Source of the DNA: Dorea sp. AM10-31 | GTDB taxonomy: Bacteria; Bacillota; Clostridia; Lachnospirales; Lachnospiraceae | Length of the DNA: 64,000 bases | Assembly (NCBI RefSeq): GCF_003435815.1 | Contig: NZ_QTUV01000003.1 | Coordinates: 189,297 to 253,296, forward strand | Direction: 5' to 3' | Part shown: in pieces, positions 29,633 through 38,291 of the stretch | Layout of the letters: each line of letters opens with the position of its first letter | Position numbering within the stretch: the stretch's first letter is position 1 | The notes under the pieces: generated by a model | What the model saw: the letters and a program-made list of their open reading frames with translations, nothing else | What the model was told of the DNA's origin: nothing | The model's database searches: none | Made by a program: the position numbers and the translations under genes

Positions 29633-30619
29633 TTAATCATTTTTTTTGAATTTATTATATGTGTTAGCTAACTGTCCACAAGCCGCGTTAATCTCTCTGC
29701 CATGAGAAACTCTCATAGTAACTTCAAGTCCTGCTTGCTCTAATTGATGTTTGAATGCAACTATTTCCCGTTTCTGTGGTGCTTTAATTCTTGAATTGCT
29801 TGTTGGGTTGTATTGTAACACGTTAATCATAACTTTTTTGCCCCGAAACCATTTTGCAAGTTGTCTTACATCTGAGGGCCGGTCATTTATACCCGGTAAA
29901 AGCAAATACGCAAAGACAATTTTGCGATTATGCCTTTCAGAATAGGATAAGGCTTGCTTAACAACATCTTCAATAGCATATATGCGCATGTGAGGAATAA
30001 TACGATTTCTTGCAGATTGTGTTGCTGCGTGTAAAGATATTGTCAACTGAATTTTAAGATGTTCCTCGCGCAATTTTTTTAATTGATCGACCGGACCAAC
30101 TGTTGATATGGTAATGCCGTCGGTTGGAAAGTTGAGCCCATATCTATCTCGGAGAATATGGATTGCTTTTATCAAGTTGTCATAATTGAATAAAGGCTCT
30201 CCCATACCCATAAAAACGATACGGTTTACTTTTCGACGCAACAATATAATCTGTTGTACGATTTCTGACGATGTTAGATTACGAACAAAGCCATTTCGCC
30301 CGGACTCACAAAAAATACAACCAACAGGACAACCGACTTGTGTGCTCACGCAAACAGTTCCACCATCTCGCCGCTTGATAAAAACCGTTTCAATGTATTT
30401 GTTGTCTTTCAGTTCGTAAACATACTTTTCAGTATCACTGCTTTTGCAAATATTTTTTACCAACATTGATAGATTTTTTTTGCGTGGTAATTGCTTATAT
30501 AATTCTTCATATAAGGCTTTTGCTTCATTCTCGCCAATAACTTCCGACATTTCTTTGTAAGTAAATCCGTATGGATCATTCCGTACTTCCGCAGGCGTAT
30601 ATTTAGGTAAACGTTTCAT
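29633..30619 (-). CDS. RlmN/Cfr-family radical SAM rRNA methyltransferase, probable resistance-type enzyme
   Basis: A 328-residue protein. The radical SAM cluster motif is C97-x3-C101-x2-C104. Cys90, seven residues before it, and Cys314 in the C-terminal ACGQL match the two catalytic cysteines of Cfr and RlmN. FMGMGEPLFN and TISLHA are family motifs. RlmN methylates C2 of A2503 in 23S rRNA and Cfr methylates C8. Family membership is clear, but which position is modified cannot be read from sequence. It is shorter than Cfr and lacks Cfr's FCISSQCGC wording. It is plasmid- or transposon-like in context, A/T-richer than its neighbours, and lies behind an attenuator with an Arg-Ile-Arg leader peptide. 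Confidence 0.88.
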   Translation of the reverse strand: MKRLPKYTPAEVRNDPYGFTYKEMSEVIGENEAKALYEELYKQLPRKKNLSMLVKNICKSSDTEKYVYELKDNKYIETVFIKRRDGGTVCVSTQVGCPVGCIFCESGRNGFVRNLTSSEIVQQIILLRRKVNRIVFMGMGEPLFNYDNLIKAIHILRDRYGLNFPTDGITISTVGPVDQLKKLREEHLKIQLTISLHAATQSARNRIIPHMRIYAIEDVVKQALSYSERHNRKIVFAYLLLPGINDRPSDVRQLAKWFRGKKVMINVLQYNPTSNSRIKAPQKREIVAFKHQLEQAGLEVTMRVSHGREINAACGQLANTYNKFKKND

Positions 30620-30635
30620 TTTTATATCCTTTCTT

Positions 30636-30821
30636 CTAAATAATAAAAGTTTGTTTTTCTGTATTTTTGATTACAATCTCTAATTTTTCTACATCAATGA
30701 TATGCGTCAATTTGCATTTAGGGCAGAAAAGAGGAAAATCTTTTAATACAGTATTATGAAATACTTGAACTCTCGTCTTTCCGTTACAAATCGGACATTT
30801 TATCCAATATTTTTTAAGCAT
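30636..30821 (-). CDS. cysteine-rich KTR domain protein
   Basis: A 61-residue zinc-ribbon protein with CPICNGKTR near residues 9-17 and FCPKCK near 33-38. Proteins of this KTR type are found beside ribosome-protection and other resistance genes in Clostridia mobile elements; their job is unknown. It is the first full gene behind the attenuator, and its stop is 16 bases before the methyltransferase start. Confidence 0.8.
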   Translation of the reverse strand: MLKKYWIKCPICNGKTRVQVFHNTVLKDFPLFCPKCKLTHIIDVEKLEIVIKNTEKQTFII

Positions 30822-30844
30822 TATATTTCACTCGTCCTTTTTAC

Positions 30845-30890
30845 ACAAAAAAATGCAGGTCAATCCTCAACATGAGCATTGACCTGCATT
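30845..30890 (-). terminator. attenuator terminator of the KTR-methyltransferase operon
   Basis: On the minus strand AATGCAGGTCAAT pairs perfectly with ATTGACCTGCATT, followed by TTTTTTTGTG. The loop contains CATGTTGA, the exact complement of TCAACATG in the upstream hairpin at 31006-31022, so an alternative pairing can exist. It lies 24 bases before the KTR start codon. Confidence 0.88.
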
Positions 30891-31005
30891 TATAATGCAC
30901 AGAGCAGTACAACAAAACTAAGGCATAGCTTGCACTATGTCTATACTATATCTATACGTCGTTAGTTTTTTGTATAGCATCCGCAAAATAAGCATGACAA
31001 AAAAG

Positions 31006-31022
31006 CCCATGTTGAAAATGGG
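31006..31022 (-). promoter_or_regulatory. switch hairpin of the attenuator
   Basis: On the minus strand CCCAT-TTTCAAC-ATGGG forms a small hairpin whose loop and right arm include TCAACATG, complementary to the loop of the downstream terminator. It lies about 20 bases after the leader peptide stop, where a stalled ribosome would change its folding. Confidence 0.65.
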
Positions 31023-31042
31023 AAAATCCTTTTTTTCAATGA

Positions 31043-31069
31043 TTATCTAATACGCATGCTATGCAACAT
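31043..31069 (-). CDS. leader peptide MLHSMRIR of the KTR-methyltransferase operon
   Basis: Nine codons on the minus strand, ATG at 31069, stop at 31043, with AGGAGGTGG eight bases upstream. The peptide ends Arg-Ile-Arg-stop. The Arg-X-Arg pattern is the known macrolide/ketolide arrest motif of leader peptides such as ErmDL (begins MTHSMRLR) and the mef leader (MTASMRLR). The second of these occurs in this same window at 38225-38251. Stalling here would be expected to favour anti-termination of the downstream genes. Confidence 0.8.
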   Translation of the reverse strand: MLHSMRIR

Positions 31070-31097
31070 AAACGCCACCTCCTTTTACATAAATTTT

Positions 31098-31126
31098 ATT
31101 TTATCAGAAAATCAGTCTACTGTCAA
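31098..31126 (-). promoter_or_regulatory. sigma-A promoter for the attenuated operon
   Basis: On the minus strand TTGACA (31126-31121), 17 bases, then TAAAAT (31103-31098). It starts a leader of about 270 bases that includes the uORF and both hairpins. Confidence 0.85.
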
Positions 31127-31213
31127 TACACAACAGGAAGTATTTAACCTAATGATATGAATTGTGTGGACATATCCAAAAAGAAAGGTGAACTGTAAAA
31201 TGTAACAGGGTGA

Positions 31214-31576
31214 ATGAAAATGGCAAAAAGACCCGTACCATTGTACGACTTTAAGGCTTTCGGGGCAGCTATAAAAGCCGCGAGAAATGAATACGGCGAG
31301 AGCCGCAAAAAGGTAAGCGACGAGTTATATATTTCCCCGCGCTACCTTGCGAATATCGAGAACAAGGGACAACAGCCGAGTTTACAGGTATTCTATGACC
31401 TTGTAACCCGGTATCATATTTCGGTAGATCAATTTTTCTTCCCGAACAGCAATGCGGAGAAATCCACCGGGCGGCGGCAGCTTGACGCGCTGCTGGACGG
31501 TATGAGCGATAAAGGCATACGGATTGTAACCGCAACGGCAAGGGAGATAACAGAAGTCGAACAAGCAGAGGACTAA
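31214..31576 (+). CDS. XRE-family regulator of the inserted element
   Basis: A 120-residue protein with an N-terminal Cro/CI-type helix-turn-helix (FGAAIKAARNEYGESRKKVS, then YISPRYLANIENKGQQPSLQ). It corresponds in size and place to Tn916 Orf9-like repressors. The first codons MKM offer two starts; no strong ribosome site distinguishes them. It is divergent from the KTR operon, so it may influence that promoter region. Confidence 0.8.
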   Translation: MKMAKRPVPLYDFKAFGAAIKAARNEYGESRKKVSDELYISPRYLANIENKGQQPSLQVFYDLVTRYHISVDQFFFPNSNAEKSTGRRQLDALLDGMSDKGIRIVTATAREITEVEQAED

Positions 31577-31693
31577 CCTCACAATATGGGAAGCAGGAGA
31601 TTGCAGCGCATAGGGGCTGCAATCTTTTTTTGCGCCAAATTAGAAAGAGAGTGCAACAAACGCTGCCTTTGAAACGGGATAAGGAGTAGATAG

Positions 31694-31733
31694 CAAGCAC
31701 AGCAAACGAGTACCCGTTTGCGAAAAGTGCTTG
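31694..31733 (+). other. candidate oriT hairpin before mobC (element 1)
   Basis: Nested inverted repeats: CAAGCAC and GTGCTTG outside, GCAAACG and CGTTTGC inside with an AGTACC loop. It lies 43 bases before a MobC-relaxase gene pair, the usual place for a transfer origin. No nic consensus was identified with confidence. Confidence 0.5.
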
Positions 31734-31775
31734 TTGGGATAATCCCAAACCCTTATACCGAAAGGCGGTGCGGAA

Positions 31776-32105
31776 ATGGAAAACCGAAAGAGAAATATAC
31801 AGATGAAGTTTTACGTTACGGAAGAAGAAAAGCGGCTGATCGACGAGAAGATGAAGCAGCTTCCCATAAAGCAGTATGGGGCATACTTCCGTAAAATGGC
31901 GATAGACGGGTATATTCTTGTCGTTGACCGAAGCGACACAAAAGCATATATCCGGGAACTGCAAGCGGTGAGCCGGAACATCAACCAGATTGCAAAACGC
32001 GCCAATGCGACGGGGACGGTTTACAGGCAGGATATAGAGGACATTAAAAAGGCGGTGGACGAGATATGGCGGTTACAAAGACGCACCCTATTAAATCAAC
32101 CTTAA
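31776..32105 (+). CDS. MobC-like relaxosome protein
   Basis: A 109-residue protein, AAAGGCGGTG before the ATG. It has a ribbon-helix-helix style start (FYVTEEEKRLIDEKMKQLP) and the MobC signature near residues 65-90 (ELQAVSRNINQIAKRANATG). These accessory proteins help the relaxase open oriT. It overlaps the relaxase start by 40 bases. Confidence 0.85.
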   Translation: MENRKRNIQMKFYVTEEEKRLIDEKMKQLPIKQYGAYFRKMAIDGYILVVDRSDTKAYIRELQAVSRNINQIAKRANATGTVYRQDIEDIKKAVDEIWRLQRRTLLNQP

Positions 32106-33373
32106 AGGCTGCGATAGACTATATCTTAAATCCCGAAAAGACAGACGGGAAGCTGCTTGCGTCCTCTTTCGGCTGCGGGCTGGAAACCGCCGATATTGAG
32201 TTTGCATGGACGCGGGAAGCTGCCGGAGATCGCGGCACACATTTAGGGCGGCACTTGATACAATCCTTTGCGGTGGGAGAAACCACACCGGAAGAAGCGC
32301 ACAAAATCGGCATGGAACTTGCCGGGGCGGTATTAGGCGGCAAGTATGAGTTTGTTTTGACAACTCACGTCGATAAAGACCATCTGCATAATCACTTGAT
32401 TTTCAACGCGGTTAGCTTCGTTGACTACAAAAAGTACCATTCCAACAAGCAAAGCTATCACTTTATCCGGCGCACCAGCGACAGGATATGTAAAGAGCAT
32501 GGGCTATCCGTCGTCGTACCGGGACAGGACAAGGGAAAAAGCTATGCAGAATACACCGCCGAAAAGCAAGGGACAAGCTACAAAGCAAAGCTGAAAACGG
32601 CGATAGATACTCTCATTCCCCAAGTGAAAGATTTTGACGAACTGCTGCGCCGCTTGCAGGAAATGGGGTATGAAATCAAACAGGGCAAATACATTTCCTT
32701 TCGCGCTGCCGGACAGGAACGGTTTACCCGCACAAAGACGCTCGGCGCGGCCTATACGGAAGAAGCGATAAAGGAGCGTATCAAGGGCGTGTATGTTGCC
32801 AAAACAAAAACGCTGCGGGAAGATAAGAAAATCCGGCTTGTCGTCGATCTTGAAAACAGTATCAAAGCCCAACAGTCGGCGGGCTATGAACGGTGGGCAA
32901 AAATCCATAATCTGAAACAGGCTGCTAAAAGCATGAACTTCCTAACCGAAAACAAGATTGAGTATTATAGCGAACTTGAAAGCAAGATAGCCGATATTAT
33001 GACCGCCCATGACGCGGCGGCAAGGGCGGTTAAGGACGTAGAGCAGCGTATGTCTGATTTGTCGCTGCTTATCAAGCACACGACCACATACCGACAATTA
33101 AAACCGATTTACGAGGAATACAAGAAGTCGCGGGACAAGGAAAAGTATCTGCGGGGGCATGAAAGCGAAATTATCCTGTTTGAAGCTGCGGCAAGGGCAT
33201 TAAAGGAAATGCAGATAAAGAAGCTGCCCGATCTCGCCGCGCTGCGCAAGGAGTATAGCAGCTTAAACGACAGAAAAAGCAAATTGTATGAGGATTACCG
33301 CCAAGCGAAAAAGCAAATGCAAGAACGAAAACGGCGGTGCTGCTGGTCGTCAAGCCGCGCTGGATATGGATAA
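32066..33373 (+). pseudogene. MobA/VirD2-type relaxase, C-terminally truncated at a recombination junction
   Basis: 435 residues, of which about 423 are native. The N-terminal nuclease domain shows the metal-binding HUH-type motif in DKDHLHNHLIFNAV near residue 107, with an early Tyr in AIDYILNPEKT as candidate nucleophile. The C-terminal coiled region stops at KKQMQERKR near 33335, where the DNA switches to an inverted virB4 fragment and the frame ends in unrelated residues. The catalytic part is whole, so the protein may still nick its oriT. Confidence 0.85.
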
Positions 33374-34030
33374 GGTTTTCCCCCAACGGGATAGAGGACA
33401 TAAGCCCCTGTTCCTGCCGGTAGTCAAGGCGGGTCAAAATGCAGTTGTATTTCTGCGCGATTGCCGCCGCTCCAAATACTTCGTTATCCAATTTCTGCTT
33501 GGTATCTGCAAGGTTTAAGACAAGCAGCGTAAGCAGAAACATTCTTTCGTTGCGGCTCTGCAAATCGCGGAGTAGGTTTTTTGCTTCCCCGCCGTAGGTG
33601 GCAAGGTCGGACGGAATAATATCCATGTCGTAGCCGCTGCGGATTGCTTTTTTCTGTTCCTCGATTTTCATACGGTCAAGGTCGGTAATCTTGCGCTTAA
33701 TCGTCTTGATTGCTTCGTTGTGGTCGATACTCTGAATGTGCAGATTGACGATAATCCCGTTTTCCGCGTCCATGAAGTCGGCAAGCATACGGTCGGAGAG
33801 TTCCGGCGCGACGATCTGCAAAAAGGAAACTGCGCCAAACTTGCCGCCCATTTGAAACATTCGCCCGTCGCCAAATCGGAAAGAGGACGGCGCGATAAAG
33901 TCTTTGACAGAAAGACCGCTTGCGGGTAGCCATTCCCACGCAAAGTTAAAGCGTTCCCCGTCCGGGTGGAAAATCCCATGCAGCACTTCAAGACGCTGTT
34001 TCCCGTCCAATACCCGCGCCGCCGCGCCGA
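33330..34030 (-). pseudogene. internal fragment of a second virB4
   Basis: About 230 residues homologous to the middle of the window's own VirB4 (residues about 175-405), for example SGYDMDIIPSDLATYGGEAK against AGYDMDIIPSDLNTYGGEAK. Both ends are cut: upstream it is fused out of frame to a relaxase N-terminus, and downstream it ends at TTSSTAVFV inside the truncated relaxase. The Walker motifs are absent. It is clearly a deletion remnant of a Tn1549-like element. Confidence 0.9.
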
Positions 34031-34150
34031 TCACCTTAAAATGGTTGAGGGTGTGGGCTTCATGGTAAACTCGTCATGTTCAAAGGTTAGGTACTGCTCG
34101 GCAGCTCCATAGTCGGCATTTTTAGAGCTGATATGTTTGAATGTTGCCAA
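34031..34150 (-). pseudogene. N-terminal fragment of a Tn1549-type relaxase
   Basis: From a TTG at 34150 overlapping the mobC end, 39 codons read TFKHISSKNADYGAAEQYL, then TFEHDEFTMKP, as in Tn1549-family relaxases. A frame break follows where the virB4 fragment begins. The full-length relaxase at 41179-42726 has a related opening (IVKHIKSRNANYSDALDYL). Confidence 0.8.
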
Positions 34151-34517
34151 CGGCTTCACCTACTTTCTGCAAGACTTCAAACTTCAAGGCGGCAAGCTCC
34201 GCTGTGGCGGCTCGTACCTCTTGGGAGAGGGCGTTATAGGGTGCGCCGTACTCGTTCAGACAGCGGGCAATCTGGTTTAAGTTGCCGCCGATTTTCCCGT
34301 ATTCGGCTGTGAGTTTCCCAACGGCAGAGAGTAACTCATCATTGACCGGGGAAACAGTAATGACCGGGCGTATGCTTGACTTAATGAGGGCTTGTCGGAT
34401 AAATTCGGCTTGGCTCATTTTGCAGAGGGTGACACGCTCGGAAAACTCGGCGTATTCTTCCTCGGTCAAGCGTGTCTTGATTACCCGGCTTCGGTGGGGC
34501 GTGTTGTATCTTTTCAT
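34122..34517 (-). CDS. MobC-like relaxosome protein of the Tn1549-like remnant
   Basis: About 131 residues from the ATG at 34517 with AGGAGGTTC upstream. It has a ribbon-helix-helix-like start (RVIKTRLTEEEYAEFSERV) and MobC signature (LTAEYGKIGGNLNQIARCLNEYG in part). Its relaxase partner is destroyed, so it is probably orphaned, although it could serve a related relaxase in trans. Confidence 0.85.
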   Translation of the reverse strand: MKRYNTPHRSRVIKTRLTEEEYAEFSERVTLCKMSQAEFIRQALIKSSIRPVITVSPVNDELLSAVGKLTAEYGKIGGNLNQIARCLNEYGAPYNALSQEVRAATAELAALKFEVLQKVGEAVGNIQTYQL

Positions 34518-34606
34518 GGCTGTGAACCTCCTTTCGTGGGTGGATTTTTTCAAGCGGCGCAAGCCGCAAAAGGCGGGCTTGGGGTGGCAACCCCAACAAG
34601 ATTCCC

Positions 34607-34660
34607 ATAGGACAAAATGAGCCGGTAGGCGAAATTTGGTACTGTGGTAGAATCTTGCTC
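34607..34660 (-). other. candidate oriT of the Tn1549-like remnant
   Basis: Upstream of mobC the sequence has GAATCTTGCTC at 34650-34660, with a matching inverted CAAGATTC at 34607-34614. ATCTTGC resembles the nic consensus of MOBP-type origins and recurs at the better-formed oriT at 43311. The flanking inverted repeat is less convincing here. Nothing coding is seen from 34563 to 34857. Confidence 0.45.
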
Positions 34661-34857
34661 TAAGAAAACGGCGAAACTCCCCCTTTACTCCTTACTACGC
34701 AGAGAAATGCAAATATGGCAAAGTTTTGAAAAACTTTTTGATAAAACTTTTCGACAAAGCTGGAAAATCAGCGCGGTTTTTGGCGCAAAAAAACAGGAAA
34801 CCTTTTCTGATTTCCTGTCATGGTATGCCGCTGTAACGGGCGGCGGTTATTCTGTTG

Positions 34858-35283
34858 TCATTCCCCGGAAGCAAACTTGTAGCCCATACCTAAAACGGTT
34901 TTTATGTAAATGGGCTTGCGGCTGTCCGGCTCTATTTTTTTCCGCAGGTTGTAAATCACATTTGCAACGCTTGACTGGCAGCTTTCACTTTCCATGTTCC
35001 AAACGGCTTCAAATATTTGTGTCCGTGTGAGGACAATGCCGGGGTTGGAAGCAAGATATACAAGGGTACTGTATTCAAGGCGGGTAAGGCTTACTTCCTC
35101 CCCGTCTTGAAATACCCGGCGTTGGTTCTGCTTTATTTCCAGTCCCGGAAAAGATAACACGGAAGCGGTTGTGATCTGCATGGGTTCAATCTGTATATAA
35201 TCAGATATTGCCGATATGATTTTGTCAATCGCTGTTTCCTCTTGTTCGTTAAGTGTCAGCAGTAGTAATTTCCCCATGTTCAT
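34858..35283 (-). CDS. winged-helix DNA-binding protein without receiver domain
   Basis: A 141-residue protein. Residues 50-138 form an OmpR/PhoB-type winged helix (FQDGEEVSLTRLEYSTLVYL, then SSVANVIYNLRKKIEPDS and IKTVLGMGYKF). A normal response regulator would have a phosphoacceptor domain in front; here only about 45 unrelated residues precede. Such receiver-less versions are typical cargo of Tn1549-like elements. An AGAGGTAATG ribosome site fits the start. Confidence 0.75.
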   Translation of the reverse strand: MNMGKLLLLTLNEQEETAIDKIISAISDYIQIEPMQITTASVLSFPGLEIKQNQRRVFQDGEEVSLTRLEYSTLVYLASNPGIVLTRTQIFEAVWNMESESCQSSVANVIYNLRKKIEPDSRKPIYIKTVLGMGYKFASGE

Positions 35284-35483
35284 TACCTCTTTTATCCGTT
35301 GAATTTAAACTATATTTTTCTGTCGTGTTTTTGACAGTAAGCAACAAATATATATGATAGAGAGCGTAATGTCAATTTAATGCCATTAAAAGAGAAAGAT
35401 GGTCTGTCTAATTATTATCATTTTGTTCATATGCACTTACGCTGCGTTTGGCATTTAGGCAATTCAATATATTGTAAATTTAT

Positions 35484-37646
35484 CTATATCAGCGGGCTAA
35501 CCTCATTTTCACAAAATAAGCTAAGTTTGTGAAGCGCTCTTGTGCAGGCAACATATAAGAGGTTTTTATCATCTTCATCATGGTAGTTTTGGCTATCTGC
35601 ATCACAAATTAAGACAGTATCAAATTCTAATCCCTTTGACATATATACTGGTAAGATAAACACGCCTTGTAAATCTGATACGCTCCCATTTTTAATTAAT
35701 TGAATATCAAGTTTGTGTTTAATTTTATTAAATAGATAGGTTGAATTTTTTTCGGTTTTACAAATTAAGCATATCGACTGAAACCCTTTCTCTTGGCATA
35801 ATTTTATTTCCTTAACAATTTCATCAATGAAGATTTCGGAATTATCAGCAATATATACTTTTGGGCTATCGCCATTCCGATTAAAACTTTTTATCTGTGA
35901 ACTTTGTTCAATGAACTTTAAACTAAAATTTAAAATTTCATTCGTACAACGGAAACTTTTATCCAACATAATAAGAGAAGATTTTTTCTTGTTCAATATT
36001 TTTTGAATTTGTTCGTAGAAAGAAATATCTTCTTTTTTGGCAAGAGTCTGTTTCATATCTCCTAAAATAGTAAATTTGGCATTAGAAAAAAGCAAATTAA
36101 ATATTTCATATTGGAGAGGGTAGTAGTCCTGTGCTTCATCAATGACTACCTGCTTAATATTTTTATATTTATTTGTTCCGTATATTTTTAAATACAAATA
36201 AGCGATTGCTATTGCGTCATCATAATACAAGCTGTCTGCTTCCAAATTTTCCTTAGTATATTTCCAAATATTTTTTATGTTTTGTGACGGATTGCTATTT
36301 TGCAGCAGGCTATAAAAATAGGCTTCATTGCTAAATAATATTTTATATAATTCAACAATGTCAATTTTTATAAATTTCTGTATTTCCTGCTTGATTAGAT
36401 TTTTTTCTTCTTTATGCCCCCGCCCTTTTCCTGTTCCAAATATTTGTTCTAAAATATAATCTTCTAATTGTTCTAATTTTATGCCTAATGGTGTTTCTGG
36501 TCTTCCTAATATCTTGTCTTTTAGAATTTGCCCGCTTACAACGCATTTTCCCTCATAATAAACATCTTCAAATTCTATCCACTGGCGGGGTATATCAATG
36601 AGAAATTGGTCTAAAATTTCCCTAAAAAAACTTGACGTTTTAAATTCTATACTATTTCTTGAAATTTCCTTGTATTTTGAATTGACAATCAAGTTTTCTA
36701 AAAAATCATTTCTTGACTGAATTTTCCTGCCATTTAATAACTCACTAAGTATATCTTCAAACACGGAAGAAATAACATTATCTTCTCCCAATTCGGGCAA
36801 TACATTTGAAATATATTGCTCAAATATAGAATTTGGGGAAATAATCATAATGTTATTTGCGGACAGCTTTGTTTGTAAACCTTGATACATAAGATAAGCA
36901 GCCCGGTGGAGAGCAATAGAGGTTTTTCCACTTCCCGCTACACCCTGTACCATTAGCAGGTCATTTTCCATATCTCTAATAACCACGTCCTGTTCATGCT
37001 GAATTGTTTCAACAATAGCTTTCATTTTAGCAGTAGTGTTTTGTGACAGTAATTGCCTTAAAAATTCATCAACAATCTGAACATCTGAATCAAAAAAATA
37101 TTCCAGTATTCCGTTTTTTATTTCATATTGGCGTTTCAAATTGAGTTCACCTGTTACTCGTCCACATGGAGCGTCATAAAACGCTTCGCCTGTCATAAAA
37201 CGATAGAAAACACTGGCAATCGGCGATCTCCAATCATAAACATACATCTCTTGATAGCTGTTTTTTCGTAGAGAAGAACGTCCAATGTATATTTTTTCAA
37301 ATTCGTCCTCATCATCAAATTTAAAATCAATTCGGGCAAAATAGGGCGATTTTATCATCTTTTCTAACAGAAGTATTTTATGTTCTTCTTCTTCATAATC
37401 TATAATTTTGTCTGTAACAGGATTGATATATTGGCTTAATTCAACAAGTGCCTCGAAACCGTCTGATGTGTACAGTGATGTAATGCCGTGTTCTGTATTT
37501 TCACGCACATCTTTTTTGGCTTCGATAATTTCTGATTTCTTTTTGTCTGCCGCTTCTTTTGCCTGCTTTAATTGTTCCTCGGCTAAAGAGATTGTTTGTG
37601 CTAATCTTTTTTCTTCAAACGCTTTTTCTGTCTGATTATTCCCCAT
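35484..37646 (-). CDS. helD: HelD/HelR-like UvrD-family helicase acting on RNA polymerase
   Basis: A 720-residue SF1 helicase. An N-terminal coiled coil (residues 5-50) is followed by the HelD-type central insertion region and Walker A GVAGSGKT at 235-242; DEAQDYYPLQ (motif II) lies near 500 and VYMSKGLEFDTVLI (motif V) near 655. HelD-type proteins pry stalled RNA polymerase off DNA, and HelR members confer rifamycin tolerance. Whether this copy does so is inference. It lies behind the mef leader and a truncated mef gene, with its own AAGGAGG site. DNA is markedly A/T-rich. Confidence 0.88.
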   Translation of the reverse strand: MGNNQTEKAFEEKRLAQTISLAEEQLKQAKEAADKKKSEIIEAKKDVRENTEHGITSLYTSDGFEALVELSQYINPVTDKIIDYEEEEHKILLLEKMIKSPYFARIDFKFDDEDEFEKIYIGRSSLRKNSYQEMYVYDWRSPIASVFYRFMTGEAFYDAPCGRVTGELNLKRQYEIKNGILEYFFDSDVQIVDEFLRQLLSQNTTAKMKAIVETIQHEQDVVIRDMENDLLMVQGVAGSGKTSIALHRAAYLMYQGLQTKLSANNIMIISPNSIFEQYISNVLPELGEDNVISSVFEDILSELLNGRKIQSRNDFLENLIVNSKYKEISRNSIEFKTSSFFREILDQFLIDIPRQWIEFEDVYYEGKCVVSGQILKDKILGRPETPLGIKLEQLEDYILEQIFGTGKGRGHKEEKNLIKQEIQKFIKIDIVELYKILFSNEAYFYSLLQNSNPSQNIKNIWKYTKENLEADSLYYDDAIAIAYLYLKIYGTNKYKNIKQVVIDEAQDYYPLQYEIFNLLFSNAKFTILGDMKQTLAKKEDISFYEQIQKILNKKKSSLIMLDKSFRCTNEILNFSLKFIEQSSQIKSFNRNGDSPKVYIADNSEIFIDEIVKEIKLCQEKGFQSICLICKTEKNSTYLFNKIKHKLDIQLIKNGSVSDLQGVFILPVYMSKGLEFDTVLICDADSQNYHDEDDKNLLYVACTRALHKLSLFCENEVSPLI

Positions 37647-37763
37647 AATGATTATGACCTCCTTGAAAAATGAAAGAAAGTTTTACTGAAACATTGCTAG
37701 GCTAGTTTAGCATGTGTCAGCTTATATAAACAGTCTTGTATTTATAAAATTTGTATGGTATTA

Positions 37764-37958
37764 TTATAGTGGGAAGAAGTATGTTAGATAGGGTAAAAAA
37801 CCTACTAGTGAAGCCATAGACAAGACTATCGCAGATCCTGTTTTCTCTGTAAGGTAAAAAATGATCGCCATTTGCAGGATGGCACTAGTGATTAATGATA
37901 CTGCCTGCCCTGCCCATATTGTATAAAACTTAAGTTTCCAATTGTTGTATTTTTCCAT
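37764..37958 (-). pseudogene. mef: mef macrolide efflux gene, truncated
   Basis: The first 57 residues are nearly those of Mef(A)/Mef(E) MFS pumps (MEKYNNWKLKFYTIWAGQAV, then FYLTEKTGSAIVLSMASLVG). After GFLPY the frame ends in LTYFFPL and a stop, where Mef would continue for about 340 residues. Two membrane helices remain and no transport function is expected. Start and ribosome site are intact, so the fragment may still be translated as a spacer between the attenuator and helD. Confidence 0.9.
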
Positions 37959-38025
37959 TTATATTATCTCCTGCATATTATTTTGCTTGAATTTCTATTT
38001 TGAACAGCATTCTAGGCAATAAAAA

Positions 38026-38064
38026 ATGCAGGCCAAAATCCACAATGTGGCTTTTGGTCTGCAT
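38026..38064 (-). terminator. attenuator terminator of the mef leader
   Basis: On the minus strand ATGCAGACCAAAAGCCACA pairs with TGTGGATTTTGGCCTGCAT (G-T pairs included), followed by TTTTTT. This is the position and form of the transcription attenuator known upstream of mef genes. Confidence 0.85.
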
Positions 38065-38224
38065 ACATACAATTTGGAAACATTCATATTAAAGACATAG
38101 TTAAATAAAGGTATAGTTAAATAACTTATATCTCACCGTAACTAATGAATGCTCAATATCGTATAAATAAGCACAACAAAAAAGCCTATCATCGGGGATA
38201 GATTCTGCTTTTTTTATTGCCAGC

Positions 38225-38251
38225 TTATCTTAAACGCATTGAGGCTGTCAT
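38225..38251 (-). CDS. mef leader peptide MTASMRLR
   Basis: Nine codons on the minus strand, ATG at 38251 to TAA at 38225, with AGGAGGAA ahead. The peptide MTASMRLR is the known macrolide-sensing leader of mef/msr loci: ribosomes stall at Arg-Leu-Arg when a macrolide is bound, and the downstream terminator fails to form. It has the same length and ending type as the leader at 31043-31069. Confidence 0.92.
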   Translation of the reverse strand: MTASMRLR

Positions 38252-38291
38252 AGTTTCGGTTCCTCCTAAACTCTTATTTGTATCAGCATAT

